NCBI GenBank assembly: GCA_005518205.2
Contig: RFFC02000042.1
Coordinates: 1-56,660 of the forward strand
Reading direction: 5' to 3'
Source of the DNA: Hormoscilla sp. GUM202
Lineage (GTDB): Bacteria; Cyanobacteriota; Cyanobacteriia; Cyanobacteriales; Desertifilaceae
Length of the DNA stretch: 56,660 bases
This document shows positions 32,500-41,046 of the stretch, piece after piece. The notes under the pieces were generated by a model. That model worked only from the letters and a program-made list of their open reading frames with translations, was not told where the DNA came from and made no database searches. How positions within the stretch are numbered: the first letter of the stretch is position 1; every line of letters starts with the position of its first letter. Made by a program: the position numbers and the translations under genes.

Positions 32500-32993
32500 G
32501 CGCGCAGTTGTTCGAGAGTCCAAACAGCACCGCCACCAAAGTTGTGAGTTTGCTCAACGCAAAGCAGTCCTGGAGGAGGCGAATAGGGCGATGGCACAGT
32601 TGTCACCCTGTTAATTGCTTCATCTAGCGCCTCCGGAGTAGAGATTCCCCGATCGCTGAAAATTGGCTCGATTGCGCTGCGCGCACGCTACGCGATCGAA
32701 ACCCCCGAACCGAATGCCGCACCCCCAGACTCGGCGCGGATAATATGTGTCATGCGATCGGCGAATACAACATCACCGGGTCGCGTATGCACCTTGATGG
32801 CGATTAAATTGCACATTGTACCGCTGGGAAGCAAAAGTGCTGCCTCCTTTCCCAGCAGATCGGCCACCCGTTCGGTGAGTTTGTTCACCGTGGGATCTTC
32901 GCCTTTTTGCTCGTCCCCGACTTCTGCGATCGCCATAGCTTGTCGCATTGCTGGGGTAGGTTTCGTTGACCTATCGCTAGCAAGAATAATCAT
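32500..32993 (-). pseudogene. Threonine aldolase, interrupted and truncated
   Basis: N-terminal part from ATG 32993: MIILASDRSTKPTPAMRQAM, then EVGDEQKGEDPTVNKL, GKEAALLLPSGTMCNLIAIK and ESGGAAFGSGV, typical of the PLP enzyme that splits threonine to glycine and acetaldehyde. At 32673-32696 a 24-bp insert brings an in-frame TAG (ATC GCG TAG CGT). Behind it the same frame goes on: IEPIFSDRGISTPEALDEA, then GLLCVEQTHNFGGGAVWTLE. Similarity ends at ~32500 beside a second such motif; the PLP-lysine half is missing. Confidence 0.85.
32673..32696. repeat. 24-bp small dispersed repeat inserted in the threonine aldolase gene
   Basis: tgcgctgcgcgcacgctacg + cgat, flanked by GAT on both sides. Removing it restores an uninterrupted reading frame. 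The identical 24-mer, again flanked by GAT, is at 54787-54810. Confidence 0.8.
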
Positions 32994-33035
32994 GTTAGTT
33001 TTTTTGTTACTTACTGTCAAATAACTAATATTTGT

Positions 33036-33599
33036 CTATGCTAACAGCCAACCAAATAATTCTCCTACAGTCAGTTGGATATCCCTAGCAAAGGATGGCA
33101 CGGGAAGCTGCTGGGCTGATTCGTCAAATACTTCCGGACGCTGCTGCGGACGATCAACTGATACTGTTTGCTCCTTAGGATCGATCGACCAGCCCATCTG
33201 AGTGTCAAACTCTAGGCTATACATAATTTTGTCTGTAATTTGTGTCTGACTTTGCTCGGGGGATCGGATCTCAATATTCCAGTCAGGGGCTAAGGAGAAA
33301 ACATTGGCAATTTCACCACGATCGTCGCGAGGAATTCTTTCCCACACAAACACAGATATATCCGGAACAATCGACCGTCCGCCAAAGGTACATCGCAGTT
33401 CGCAAAAAGCTCGTCCGATCCGCTGACGCTTCAGAACTGCATTGATAGTAGCGGACAGTTCTGTCTGAATTGTACTGTGCTTTCCTTGCGGCATTTGTTT
33501 CTGGATAATCTCTCCATCAATGTACTCCCTAGCAGGTTCCGTTTCTGGTAGCTTCAGAAACTCTGCCAGTGTTAAAGGTTTAGAAACGATCTGTACCAT
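33036..33599 (-). CDS. Uma2 family (DUF820) putative nuclease
   Basis: 187 residues of the Uma2 fold, a PD-(D/E)XK-like family greatly expanded in cyanobacteria: LTLAEFLKLPETEPAREYID, GEIIQKQMPQGKHSTIQ, IVPDISVF and NIEIRSPEQSQTQITDKI with the acidic/lysine pattern partly changed (IRS for the usual VLS). Often transposition-associated or of unknown role. ATG 33599 (MVQIVSKPL) is preferred. Confidence 0.85.
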   Translation of the reverse strand: MVQIVSKPLTLAEFLKLPETEPAREYIDGEIIQKQMPQGKHSTIQTELSATINAVLKRQRIGRAFCELRCTFGGRSIVPDISVFVWERIPRDDRGEIANVFSLAPDWNIEIRSPEQSQTQITDKIMYSLEFDTQMGWSIDPKEQTVSVDRPQQRPEVFDESAQQLPVPSFARDIQLTVGELFGWLLA

Positions 33600-33674
33600 T
33601 AGGAATGTCTCCAAATCAACTGGTGACTGGTGATTTGCGATACGGGGGCACCACCATCTATATTGTAGCCTGAA

Positions 33675-34061
33675 TTAGGCGATCGCCCCCTCTAAAAAGC
33701 TGGCCAATTCCGACTTGCTCAGAGTTCCTCTGGCCACCTGCATCACCAGGTCATAAGCCTGGTCATCGGTAATATTGAGATCATAGCCATTCATCCGCAA
33801 AAAGGCATCCATTGCCGCAAACGCCGTCCGTTTGTTGCCATCAATAAAGGGATGGTTCATTGCCAGGTGATAAAGGTACGCTGCTGCTTGCTCGTAGATC
33901 GTTGGGTGCAGGAGTTCCCCAGCAAATGTAGCTTGGGGTTGAGCCAAGGCCGACTCCAGCAAACCCCGATCGCGGATGCCCGCAGTACCCCCAAACTTCT
34001 CAATTTGTCTGGCATGAATCTTGACAACCATAGTTTCGTTGATAAAATCAGGAATTAGCAA
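33675..34061 (-). CDS. Doc (death-on-curing, Fic-fold) toxin
   Basis: 128 residues with the Fic/Doc motif HPFIDGNKRTAFAAMDAFL and the N-terminal RDRGLLESALAQPQATF, diagnostic of the Doc family, which inactivates EF-Tu by phosphorylation. Start: TTG 34061 (LLIPDF) has AGGAGG 12 bases before it. The GTG at 34088 would place that site inside the gene, so TTG is favoured. Overlaps the antitoxin by 14 bases. Confidence 0.9.
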   Translation of the reverse strand: MLIPDFINETMVVKIHARQIEKFGGTAGIRDRGLLESALAQPQATFAGELLHPTIYEQAAAYLYHLAMNHPFIDGNKRTAFAAMDAFLRMNGYDLNITDDQAYDLVMQVARGTLSKSELASFLEGAIA

Positions 34062-34236
34062 GGCGACGATAAACCTCCTCTCTCTCACGTTCTGAGTCCA
34101 GGTATGCCTGCCATACCCGGTCGTCTATGTTCAATTGCTGCTCATTTTTTAGAGAACGCACAAACTCCAATACCTCCAGCAAGGCTGACTCTGGCACCTT
34201 GTCAATTTCCTCAAGGATTTGTTCTTTGATTGTCAT
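34048..34236 (-). CDS. Antitoxin partner of Doc (DUF2281-like)
   Basis: 62 residues: MTIKEQILEEIDKVPESALL and EVLEFVRSLKNEQ, the helical DUF2281/Phd-like pattern, then an acidic linker (AYLDSEREREEVYRRLANS) that overlaps the toxin start. Position and size mark it as the antitoxin. Confidence 0.8.
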   Translation of the reverse strand: MTIKEQILEEIDKVPESALLEVLEFVRSLKNEQQLNIDDRVWQAYLDSEREREEVYRRLANS

Positions 34237-34408
34237 CACCACTTAGTTTGATTCTACTCTTTCTTTATTCTACCGTAAATCTGTACCTTGTGCAACTGGG
34301 TTTGTTAAGATTTGTTAAAGTTCAGCAACCAGGTTTCTGGCAAGCCGATCGCAAATCAAATTTTACTGCTATAATGTAGCCAAACTTTGGTCGCTGAAGA
34401 AGTTGAAC

Positions 34409-34870
34409 ATGACAGTATCCCGAACCATAACAACTGGTCGCTCCAGTCTTTACGATCGAGACTACTATCTTTGGCTGCAAGGGACGGTTAAGCAGTTGCA
34501 GCAAGGTAAATTTGCTGAGTTAGATATTGCCAATCTCATTGAAGAACTCACAGATATGGGAAAAAGAGAACGACGGGCGCTAGAAAGCAATTTGGTTGTG
34601 ATCTTGATGCACCTCCTTAAGTATCAATATCAGGTCGAGAAACGTTCAAAGAGCTGGCTGGCAACTATTTTTGAACATCGTCGGCGCTTGAGAAAAGCCT
34701 TTCAAGATAGTCCTAGTCTGAAAAAATACTTCCTGGAAGTCTTTGATGAATGCTATCTTGATGCTAGACAGTTAGCGGCTTTAGAGACTGGTTTACCCCT
34801 GGATACTTTGCCAAGGTCGGCGACATTTTCCCCAGAAGAAAGTCTCGACCCTGAGTTTTTGCCTGATTAA
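34409..34870 (+). CDS. DUF29 family protein
   Basis: 153 residues: SLYDRDYYLWLQGTVKQL, LDIANLIEELTDMGKRERRA, LMHLLKYQYQVEKRSKSW, YFLEVFDECYLDARQLA, the standard DUF29 order. Helical, unknown function, in many cyanobacterial copies. ATG 34409. Its 3' end overlaps the convergent DUF6887 gene by 4 bases. Confidence 0.9.
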   Translation: MTVSRTITTGRSSLYDRDYYLWLQGTVKQLQQGKFAELDIANLIEELTDMGKRERRALESNLVVILMHLLKYQYQVEKRSKSWLATIFEHRRRLRKAFQDSPSLKKYFLEVFDECYLDARQLAALETGLPLDTLPRSATFSPEESLDPEFLPD

Positions 34871-35070
34871 ATATTATCGCTCATCTGCTGACGAATTGCA
34901 GCTATGATTTTGGCATCAAAGTCGGGGTCGTTCGCGGTTGTTATGACTTCAGTCGATCGCTGATGGCGGCGATCGAGGTAAGCTTTGAGTGCCGCTTCAT
35001 CCTGACGATGTTCGAGAAAATATTGTCTTAACTGCTGGTCAGACATTGTCACATACTCAATTTTACTCAT
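34867..35070 (-). CDS. DUF6887 family protein
   Basis: 67 residues, MSKIEYVTMSDQQLRQYFLE, then HRQDEAALKAYLDRRH, and a DPDFDAKIIAAIRQQM end. Found in cyanobacteria beside DUF6888; possibly a two-gene module of toxin-antitoxin size, function unproven. ATG overlaps the stop of the gene before it (TAATG). Confidence 0.8.
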   Translation of the reverse strand: MSKIEYVTMSDQQLRQYFLEHRQDEAALKAYLDRRHQRSTEVITTANDPDFDAKIIAAIRQQMSDNI

Positions 35071-35246
35071 TACAGTACCTCCCCGTCTGGAGTGACTTCA
35101 AATTCAATTTTTTCGTTGTTACCTGCCAGGATGAATAGATTTTGAGTGCGATCATCAACACAAATAAGGTGAATCGGCTGAAACATCACATATGTTAGTT
35201 GATAGCCAATTCGGTACAAACACTTTAACTGCATGTCAGTAGGCAT
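35070..35246 (-). CDS. DUF6888 family protein (58 aa)
   Basis: MPTDMQLKCLYRIGYQLTYV, then MFQPIHLICVDDRTQNLFIL and AGNNEKIEFEVTPDGEVL, matching the small DUF6888 family. It precedes DUF6887 with a one-base stop/start overlap, so the pair is co-translated. MQLKCL (35234) is an alternative start. Confidence 0.75.
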   Translation of the reverse strand: MPTDMQLKCLYRIGYQLTYVMFQPIHLICVDDRTQNLFILAGNNEKIEFEVTPDGEVL

Positions 35247-35261
35247 CTACCTTTTCCTTTT

Positions 35262-35290
35262 AACCTTCTCGGTAATCCGCTGCATCGCCA
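35262..35290. repeat. ~30-bp copy of the dapL 3' end
   Basis: taaccttctcggtaatccgc followed by tgcatcgcc repeats the last codons of dapL (36246-36275, taaacttctcggtaatccgc tgcgtcgcc) with two mismatches. It points to a small local duplication about 1 kb downstream of dapL. Confidence 0.6.
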
Positions 35291-35323
35291 ATAGTCGATC
35301 GCAGCAGATCGTTAACCAATTGA

Positions 35324-35549
35324 CTAACCCCCACACCTCACTTTTATCAAGTCAGCATCCACCTCAACTTCAAACTGTCGCAGTTTCATATCCACTGTTT
35401 CTAGAGATACGGTTTCCAAGCTATCTAAATAATCGGTCGTGTCGTGGGTATCCCAAAAGTCTGCCGCTTCTTCATAGCTAGCAAATTCTATGGCTGCGCC
35501 ACGCTACGCGATCGGGTATCGGCGAAATCTGGCTATGTTTGTCGTTCAT
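35324..35549 (-). pseudogene. CopG-type antitoxin gene disrupted by a 16-bp repeat insertion
   Basis: Starts MNDKHSQISPIPD (ATG 35549, GGAGG upstream). A 16-bp insert at 35495-35510 then shifts the frame. Without it the protein reads on as AIEFASYEEAADFWDTHDTT, then DYLDSLETVSLETVDMKL to a stop at 35324. The FWDTHDTTDY motif marks the CopG_antitoxin family (usually paired with BrnT-like toxins). No partner gene is adjacent. Confidence 0.75.
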
Positions 35550-35597
35550 AATACCTCCGTTCCGATTTGGTCATACTACGATGTTTCATCGCCAAGG

Positions 35598-35903
35598 TTA
35601 ACTCGTTAGCGATAGATGACTTAAGCCGAGTTCAGCCATGAGTTGCTCGTGGGAGATGTTGTTTTTGCCCTCATGCTTCTGATAACTTCGATCGGTCGGA
35701 ATATCAGCTAGAGTTAATACGGGCAGCATTAATGCTTCCTGGAAGGACTCAATATCTTTGGCTAATTCTTCTGGCGATCGCCCCCAGGGTTCAACTGCAT
35801 TCTCAGTGCATCCGATAATTGCGCCATTCTCTGCATAGAATACTTCCCGAATGATGTAATCGCCGTTGGCTTCTTGAAATACACGATAGTTACAGGTTAA
35901 CAT
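35598..35903 (-). CDS. Probable antitoxin of a RelE-like pair
   Basis: 101 residues: MLTCNYRVFQEANGDYIIRE, VFYAENGAIIGCTENAVEPW, GRSPEELAKDIESFQEAL. Not a named family to me, but similar ~100-residue proteins commonly follow RelE/ParE-like genes in cyanobacteria. Coupled to the upstream toxin remnant (stop TGA overlaps ATG); AGGAGG lies 7 bases upstream. Confidence 0.6.
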   Translation of the reverse strand: MLTCNYRVFQEANGDYIIREVFYAENGAIIGCTENAVEPWGRSPEELAKDIESFQEALMLPVLTLADIPTDRSYQKHEGKNNISHEQLMAELGLSHLSLTS

Positions 35904-36196
35904 CACACATCCTCCTGTTTTCCACGAAATAAAAAAGCGTTCCTTTGTTTTTCACCAATGCGCTGGATGTCTACAATCATGATTTGTTCATCAATATCGT
36001 AGAGAACCCGAAACTCGCTTAGACGTAATTCCCATGTTGCTATTTTATTGGGTCGCATTCGCTTACGATTGCGATTTTAGACATTTGGTTAGTAGCGCAG
36101 ATGTACCTCAATCCCGTCGAGAATTTGTTTTTGCTCATGCTTTAAGAAGCACTTTAGGTCTGCTACCGCTTGTGGTGTGTACTCAACGCCATACAT
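35903..36196 (-). pseudogene. RelE/ParE-family toxin with two nonsense codons
   Basis: Frame from ATG 36196: MYGVEYTPQAVADLKCFLKH, EQKQILDGIEVHLRY-stop-PNV-stop-NRNRKRMRPNKIATWELRL, then SEFRVLYDIDEQIMIVDIQR to the stop. Both stops are TAA where the family has Glu (36089-36091 and 36077-36079). Everything else is in frame and normal in length (97 codons). The toxin is dead while its antitoxin survives. Confidence 0.8.
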
Positions 36197-36214
36197 AAAA
36201 TTGCCTGCCAATGG

Positions 36215-36235
36215 ATGGGTGGGCGATGCCCACCC
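36215..36235. terminator. GGGTGGGC-GAT-GCCCACCC palindrome after dapL
   Basis: Perfect 8-bp arms 7 bases past the dapL stop codon. A relative (ggtgggcggcgcccacc) sits in the same position after icd (53191). Probably a dispersed repeat that serves as transcript end. Confidence 0.55.
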
Positions 36236-36241
36236 CAATCT

Positions 36242-37477
36242 CTACACTTTAAACTTCTCGGTAATCCGCTGCGTCGCCTCTTCTACATTCTCCCGACTAT
36301 TAAACGCCGAAATGCGGAAGTAACCTTCCCCTGCGGCACCAAACCCCGAACCGGGCGTTCCTACCACATTGCAGTTATGCAACAGCTTATCGAAGAAATC
36401 CCAACTGGACAAACCAGCAGGGGTCTGCACCCAGACGTAAGGTGCATTCACGCCGCCATAAACTTTCAATCCTGCTGCTGTTAATTTAGCACAAATAATC
36501 TTAGCATTCTCCAGATAGAAGCTGACTAATGCTTTGGTTTGTGCCTGTCCTGCTTCAGTATAGACCGCTTCTGCCCCCCGTTGCACGATGTATGATACGC
36601 CATTGAACTTGGTGCAATGACGGCGGTTCCACAGCTTCCACAATTCTACATCAGAACCATCCGCTGCTTTCGCCGTGAGGGTCTTGGGTACTACCGTTAG
36701 GGCACAGCGGGTACCCGTAAACCCGGCATTTTTGGAGAAGGAACGAAACTCGATCGCGCATGATTTGGCCCCGTCAATTTCATAGATAGAATGGGGCAGA
36801 TCTGAATCTGTTATGAAAGCTTCGTAGGCGGCATCGAAGAAAATGATAGAACCATTAGCGTTAGCATAGTCTACCCACGCTTTCAGATCTGATTTGGTCG
36901 CAGTTGCCCCAGTAGGGTTATTGGGGAAGCACAGGTAAATCAGATCGACTTTCTCTGAGGGAATCTCTGCCGTAAAGTTGTTGTCTGCGGTAATGGGCAG
37001 ATACCGTACACCCTCATACTTGCCTGCATCGTTGCCGGGTCCAGTATTGCCTGCCATTACATTAGTGTCTAGGTATACTGGATATACGGGGTCAGTAATG
37101 GCGATCGCATTATCATGGCCGAAGATATCGAGAATGTTGCCCGTGTCGCACTTGGAACCGTCGGAGATGAAGATTTCCTCTGCATTGATGTCGCATCCCC
37201 GGGCTTGGAAGTCACTGGCGGCAATTTTTTCCCGCAGCCAGGAGTAGCCCTGTTCGGGACCGTAGCCTTTGAAGGTGGCCCGATCGCCCATGTCTTGAAC
37301 TGCCTTCATCATGGCGGTGCAGCAGGCTTCTGGTAGGGGTTCAGTCACGTCGCCAATGCCCAGCTTGATAATCTGAGCATCAGGATTGGCCTGAGCAAAG
37401 GCATTTACCCGGCGAGCAATTTCGGGAAACAGGTAGCCAGCTTTGAGCTTCAGGTAGTTATCGTTGATCTTTGCCAT
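36242..37477 (-). CDS. dapL: LL-diaminopimelate aminotransferase
   Basis: 411 residues, the standard length. [58 protein letters not shown] and the PLP-lysine region [14 protein letters not shown] are typical. It converts tetrahydrodipicolinate straight to LL-diaminopimelate for lysine and peptidoglycan in cyanobacteria and plants. Single gene with a palindrome at its 3' end. Confidence 0.97.
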   Translation of the reverse strand: MAKINDNYLKLKAGYLFPEIARRVNAFAQANPDAQIIKLGIGDVTEPLPEACCTAMMKAVQDMGDRATFKGYGPEQGYSWLREKIAASDFQARGCDINAEEIFISDGSKCDTGNILDIFGHDNAIAITDPVYPVYLDTNVMAGNTGPGNDAGKYEGVRYLPITADNNFTAEIPSEKVDLIYLCFPNNPTGATATKSDLKAWVDYANANGSIIFFDAAYEAFITDSDLPHSIYEIDGAKSCAIEFRSFSKNAGFTGTRCALTVVPKTLTAKAADGSDVELWKLWNRRHCTKFNGVSYIVQRGAEAVYTEAGQAQTKALVSFYLENAKIICAKLTAAGLKVYGGVNAPYVWVQTPAGLSSWDFFDKLLHNCNVVGTPGSGFGAAGEGYFRISAFNSRENVEEATQRITEKFKV

Positions 37478-37623
37478 AGTCCGATTGTTACAAAACTCCT
37501 CAACTAGCTTACCACTGTTTGCAGTAAGCGCAAAGCGCGCTTATTTTATCAATTATGTCAGAGTGATATAATATGTTAAGGAAATGGCGAACCGAGTTTT
37601 TTGGTAGGACAGCGGTAACCAAA

Positions 37624-37773
37624 ATGATAAAAACAACAGACATTCAGCAAGCAGTATTGGAAAAACTACTACAATTGCCCCCAGACAAACAACAGCAATT
37701 GTTGGACTTTGCGGAGTTTCTCGTGCAAAAGAGTAAATCTTCGGGTCCGCGTCGCAGCATTAAAGGGTGCTGA
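37624..37773 (+). pseudogene. Truncated DUF2281-type antitoxin
   Basis: MIKTTDIQQAVLEKLLQLPP, then DKQQQLLDFAEFLVQKSKSS and PRRSIKG, the usual DUF2281 N-terminus. Family members go on KGLWADLGI; here ~5 bases are missing after AAAGGG, giving a stop, while gctgacttgggaatt (ADLGI) is still visible in another frame. No toxin follows. Confidence 0.65.
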
Positions 37774-37781
37774 CTTGGGAA

Positions 37782-38045
37782 TTATGGCGTCACTAAGCCC
37801 CAACCGACGATGGTTCCTAGGTGAGATGGATAACCTGACTTTGGGCGCGTCGGGTTCAACTGCACGGTGAGACGAGTGCAGTCGAGTAGAATTACTGTCA
37901 GGGGGCGTGAGCGATCGCTCACCTGTCCCCATTCGTCCCAATAATAGTTCAAATGCAGGAGGTAATCGCCAGGGAGTTGCCAACCCATGTTTAACAACTC
38001 AGCTTCGGTAAAGTCATACTGCTGCCAAATCTGTTTAACATTCAT
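37782..38045 (-). CDS. Hypothetical protein
   Basis: 87 residues: MNVKQIWQQYDFTEAELLNM, GWQLPGDYLLHLNYYWDEWG, LTVILLDCTRLTVQLNP. It resembles small cyanobacterial proteins in which a LPxxYLLxxxYYWD motif is followed by a strand-rich core; function unknown. The last ~20 residues may be foreign, as the 3' end abuts the antitoxin remnant. Confidence 0.5.
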   Translation of the reverse strand: MNVKQIWQQYDFTEAELLNMGWQLPGDYLLHLNYYWDEWGQVSDRSRPLTVILLDCTRLTVQLNPTRPKSGYPSHLGTIVGWGLVTP

Positions 38046-38094
38046 AAGTGCCGTGATGTGTTAAGCTAGACTAGATCCTAAACATCTATGGGCC

Positions 38095-38325
38095 ATGAGC
38101 TATCGCGACCTGATTACAATTGAGCCGGATAAGCGAGGCGGTAAGCCTTGTATCAGGCGTATGCGTATCACTGTTTATGACGTGCTTGGCTGGTTGGCAG
38201 CCGGAATGTCTCATGCTGAGATTTTAGAGGACTTTCCCGAACTCACAGAGCAAGACATTCTCGCCTGCCTTGAATTTGCAGCCGATCGCGAACATCGTTT
38301 AGTTGCAATGGGAAGTGCTTCTTGA
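38095..38325 (+). CDS. DUF433 antitoxin
   Basis: 76 residues: YRDLITIEPDKRGGKPCIRR, MRITVYDVLGWLAAGMSHAE, DFPELTEQDILACLEFAADR, a textbook DUF433 protein, usually the antitoxin of DUF5615 PIN-like toxins. Its TGA stop overlaps the start of the toxin remnant (TTGA). Confidence 0.9.
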   Translation: MSYRDLITIEPDKRGGKPCIRRMRITVYDVLGWLAAGMSHAEILEDFPELTEQDILACLEFAADREHRLVAMGSAS

Positions 38326-38653
38326 AATTACTATTCGATCAAAACTCAGCCGCCGGTTAGTTGTGCGTTTGGCGGACATTTTCCCTGGCGCTAGCCATGT
38401 TCAGTTTCACGGACTGGCAGAGGCCAGCGATTCCGAAATCTGGGAGTTTGCCAGATTGCATGATTTTTGCATTGTCACCCAGGACGTAGACTTTGCCGAA
38501 AGAAGCCGCTTGTATGGTTCACCTCCCAAAGTCCTATGGTTACGCTGTGGCAACACAAGCATAAATCAAGTAGAAGCTATTATTCGCTCTGGTTCAGAAG
38601 CTATTCGGGAGCTTTTGAATAATTCAATCTTGGATTGTCTTGAATTGTTTTAA
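38322..38653 (+). pseudogene. DUF5615 PIN-like toxin with a 1-bp deletion
   Basis: From TTG 38322 the frame reads KLLFDQN, the conserved toxin start. One C is then missing at ~38345 (caaaactcagcc instead of caaaacctcagcc), and the protein continues in the next frame: LSRRLVVRLADIFPGASHVQ, DSEIWEFARLHDFCIVTQDV and DFAERSRLYGSPPKVLWLRC. Only codon 9 is affected, so the loss looks very recent; its antitoxin is intact. Confidence 0.8.
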
Positions 38654-38794
38654 ATAACAAGCAATGGCGATAATATTAAAATCCAGATGCCCAGTTTGTA
38701 GTAAGCGCTTTAGCGCTTTCCGGGGAGTCGTGCGTTCGCCATCGTGCCAAGGCGAACTATATCTATTTTGCACGATCCTGTCTTGCCCGAACAG

Positions 38795-38992
38795 TCATAA
38801 TCTCAAAATCGATCGTGACTGTTTCCCTCGACGATCGAGCTTCTGCCGAATTTCTCGAATTGCCGTCTCTCCATCTACTACCTCACCCAGCGAGGATGCT
38901 TCTATACCAATCATCACCTCCCTTTTCAGTTCTTCAAAGCGCCCTGGGTAAATGCGATCGCCCTCTCGTTCTGGCTTCATGGCTCCCTTCAT
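38795..38992 (-). CDS. ParD-like antitoxin (65 aa), toxin missing
   Basis: Contains YPGRFEELKREVMIGIEASS and GEVVDGETAIREIRQKL, the C-terminal wording of ParD/CC2985-type antitoxins (usually LxxEIxxGIxxxxxGExVDGExVxxxLR). The N-terminal DNA-binding part is short. Downstream, where parE should be, lies a dispersed repeat (gtagtaagcgctttagcgctt, cggggagtcgtgcgttcgcc) at ~38698-38760, so the toxin appears to have been lost. Confidence 0.6.
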   Translation of the reverse strand: MKGAMKPEREGDRIYPGRFEELKREVMIGIEASSLGEVVDGETAIREIRQKLDRRGKQSRSILRL

Positions 38993-39085
38993 AACCGGTT
39001 ACTCCTTTCTTACATTAACATGGGTCCTAATTATCATATCCTGATTCCTGCTTCAGCGCGTCCAATGTCTTCCGAGGCAACTCAG

Positions 39086-39156
39086 CCTGCTGTAGCCCGA
39101 CCCTTTAGGGTTGGGGCGGCGGGGTTGGGGCGGCGGGGCGGGGGCGGCGGGGCAGG
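39086..39156 (+). repeat. Dispersed repeat with G-rich tract (G-quadruplex candidate)
   Basis: tagcccgaccctttagggtt is followed by repeats of ggggcggc: ggggcggcggggttgggg, then cggcggggcgggggcggcgggg. At least four runs of four or five G with loops of 1-4 bases lie on the plus strand, just beyond the glmS stop. Confidence 0.75.
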
Positions 39157-39159
39157 CGG

Positions 39160-41046
39160 CTATTCTACGGTCACGGACTTGGCCAAATTCCTCGGCTGAT
39201 CCACGTCCAATCCCCGCAGCGCCGCAATGTGATATGCTAATAATTGTAGCGGAATTACTGTCAAGATTGGTGACAATATTTCCTCTACCATCGGCACCGC
39301 TAACAAGTCGTCAAATATCTCTGCTGCGTATTCGTCCTTCGGCGTTACTCCAATTAAACGGGCATCCCGCGCCTTCGCTTCCTGGGCATTCGAGAGCACT
39401 TTCTCGTAAATGCTTCCCGGCATCGCGATCGCCACCACCGGCACCTTCGCATCCAACAGGGCGATCGGGCCATGTTTCATCTCCCCAGCGGGATAGCCTT
39501 CGGCGTGAAGATAACTAATTTCCTTCAATTTCAGCGCCCCTTCCAGGGCAATGGGGAAATTAATCCCTCGCCCCACAAAGATGAAATCCTTGGTTTCGTT
39601 AAACTGATGAGCTAACTCCTCAATGTAGCCCGACTGAGTCTCCAAAATTAATTCAATTTCCCTGGGCAACTGGCGCAAACCATCGATAATTTCTTCCAAC
39701 TGCGAGGCCGATCGCACTTGACGCCGATAGGCCAAATCCATAGCCAGACAGTAAAATGCCATCAACTGGGCCACAAAGGTTTTTGTCGCCGCCACCCCAA
39801 TTTCAATTCCCGCATGGGTGTTAATAATATGAGACACCATCTGGGCGAGGGAACTTTCCGATCGATTGGTAATTCCCAAGATGCGCGACTGATATTTTGC
39901 TTCTCCACCCGCACGCCGCTGTTGTTCCATTGCTAAAGCTGCCAAAGTATCGGCTGTTTCCCCAGACTGGGTCACCCCAATTGTCAGGGTATTTGCCGTT
40001 ATCGGCGGGGGCGCGTAACGAAACTCGGAAGCATATTGCACTTGCGTCGGTATCCCCGCCAACTGTTCCAGCAAGTATTTGCCCACGAGACCCGCGTGCC
40101 AACTCGTCCCACAGGCCAGAATTTGAATCATCTTTAAATCCTGGAATAACTCTTCTGGTAAACCCAGATTTACGGGATTGCCAATGGATGAATTATCCTT
40201 TGCTTGGGAGTGCTTCTCCGTCTGCAAATAAGCCTCCAAACAGGTGCGCACTACCCCCGGTTGCTCGTGAATTTCCTTGAGCATGAAATGCTTGAAGCCC
40301 TGTTTTTCCACCTGCACGGGGTTCCAGCTCAGAGTAAAGGGATATTTTTTCAGCCTGTCCCCGGCAAAGTTATATACCTCTACTCCCAAAGGCGTTAGAC
40401 GCGCCATTTCCCCATTTTCTAGGGGCAACACCGCCCGGGTATGGGGCACCAAAGCTGGCGTATCCGAGGCACAGAAAAATTCCCCTTGCCCAAATCCAAT
40501 CACTAATGGAGCCTGTTGTCGCGCTAAGATTAATTCGTCCGGATAGTCCCCAGACAGAACCGCGATCGCGAAGGCTCCTGACAGTCTATTTACCGCCTGT
40601 CGTAACGCATCTAAAAGCGATGAAGAGTTCGTTGATAAAATTTCGGCGATTAAGTTCGGGATAACTTCCGTGTCTGTTTCAGAACGAAACTCGTATCCCT
40701 TTTCCTTGAGTTCTTCGCGCAACGATGCATAGTTTTCTACAATTCCATTCTGCACCACCGCCACTTGTCTGGCCATGTCCGTATGGGGATGGGCATTGTG
40801 TTCGGCAGGTTTGCCGTGGGTTGCCCAGCGAGTATGTCCAATGCCTATCTGGGCCGGGTTTTCCACATTAGTCAGTTTATCTCGCAGATTCTGCAATTTG
40901 CCTTTCGCCCGCACGCAGTCAATTTTCCCTTCCCAGACTGTGGCAATGCCAGCGGAATCATAACCCCGATATTCCAGTTTTTCCAATCCTGTCAGCAAAA
41001 TTTCTGTTGCCCTTTGGGTGCCAATATAGCCCACTATTCCGCACAT
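39160..41046 (-). CDS. glmS: Glutamine-fructose-6-phosphate aminotransferase (isomerizing)
   Basis: 628 residues. N-terminal glutaminase with Cys2 nucleophile (MCGIVGYIGTQRATEIL) and GHTRWATHG; two SIS sugar-isomerase domains (ILACGTSWHAGLVGKYLLEQ, FVGRGINFPIALEGALKLKE); C-terminal DQPRNLAKSVTVE. Makes glucosamine-6-phosphate for cell-wall sugars. glmU, the later step, lies 1.4 kb away in the opposite direction. Confidence 0.97.
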   Translation of the reverse strand: MCGIVGYIGTQRATEILLTGLEKLEYRGYDSAGIATVWEGKIDCVRAKGKLQNLRDKLTNVENPAQIGIGHTRWATHGKPAEHNAHPHTDMARQVAVVQNGIVENYASLREELKEKGYEFRSETDTEVIPNLIAEILSTNSSSLLDALRQAVNRLSGAFAIAVLSGDYPDELILARQQAPLVIGFGQGEFFCASDTPALVPHTRAVLPLENGEMARLTPLGVEVYNFAGDRLKKYPFTLSWNPVQVEKQGFKHFMLKEIHEQPGVVRTCLEAYLQTEKHSQAKDNSSIGNPVNLGLPEELFQDLKMIQILACGTSWHAGLVGKYLLEQLAGIPTQVQYASEFRYAPPPITANTLTIGVTQSGETADTLAALAMEQQRRAGGEAKYQSRILGITNRSESSLAQMVSHIINTHAGIEIGVAATKTFVAQLMAFYCLAMDLAYRRQVRSASQLEEIIDGLRQLPREIELILETQSGYIEELAHQFNETKDFIFVGRGINFPIALEGALKLKEISYLHAEGYPAGEMKHGPIALLDAKVPVVAIAMPGSIYEKVLSNAQEAKARDARLIGVTPKDEYAAEIFDDLLAVPMVEEILSPILTVIPLQLLAYHIAALRGLDVDQPRNLAKSVTVE

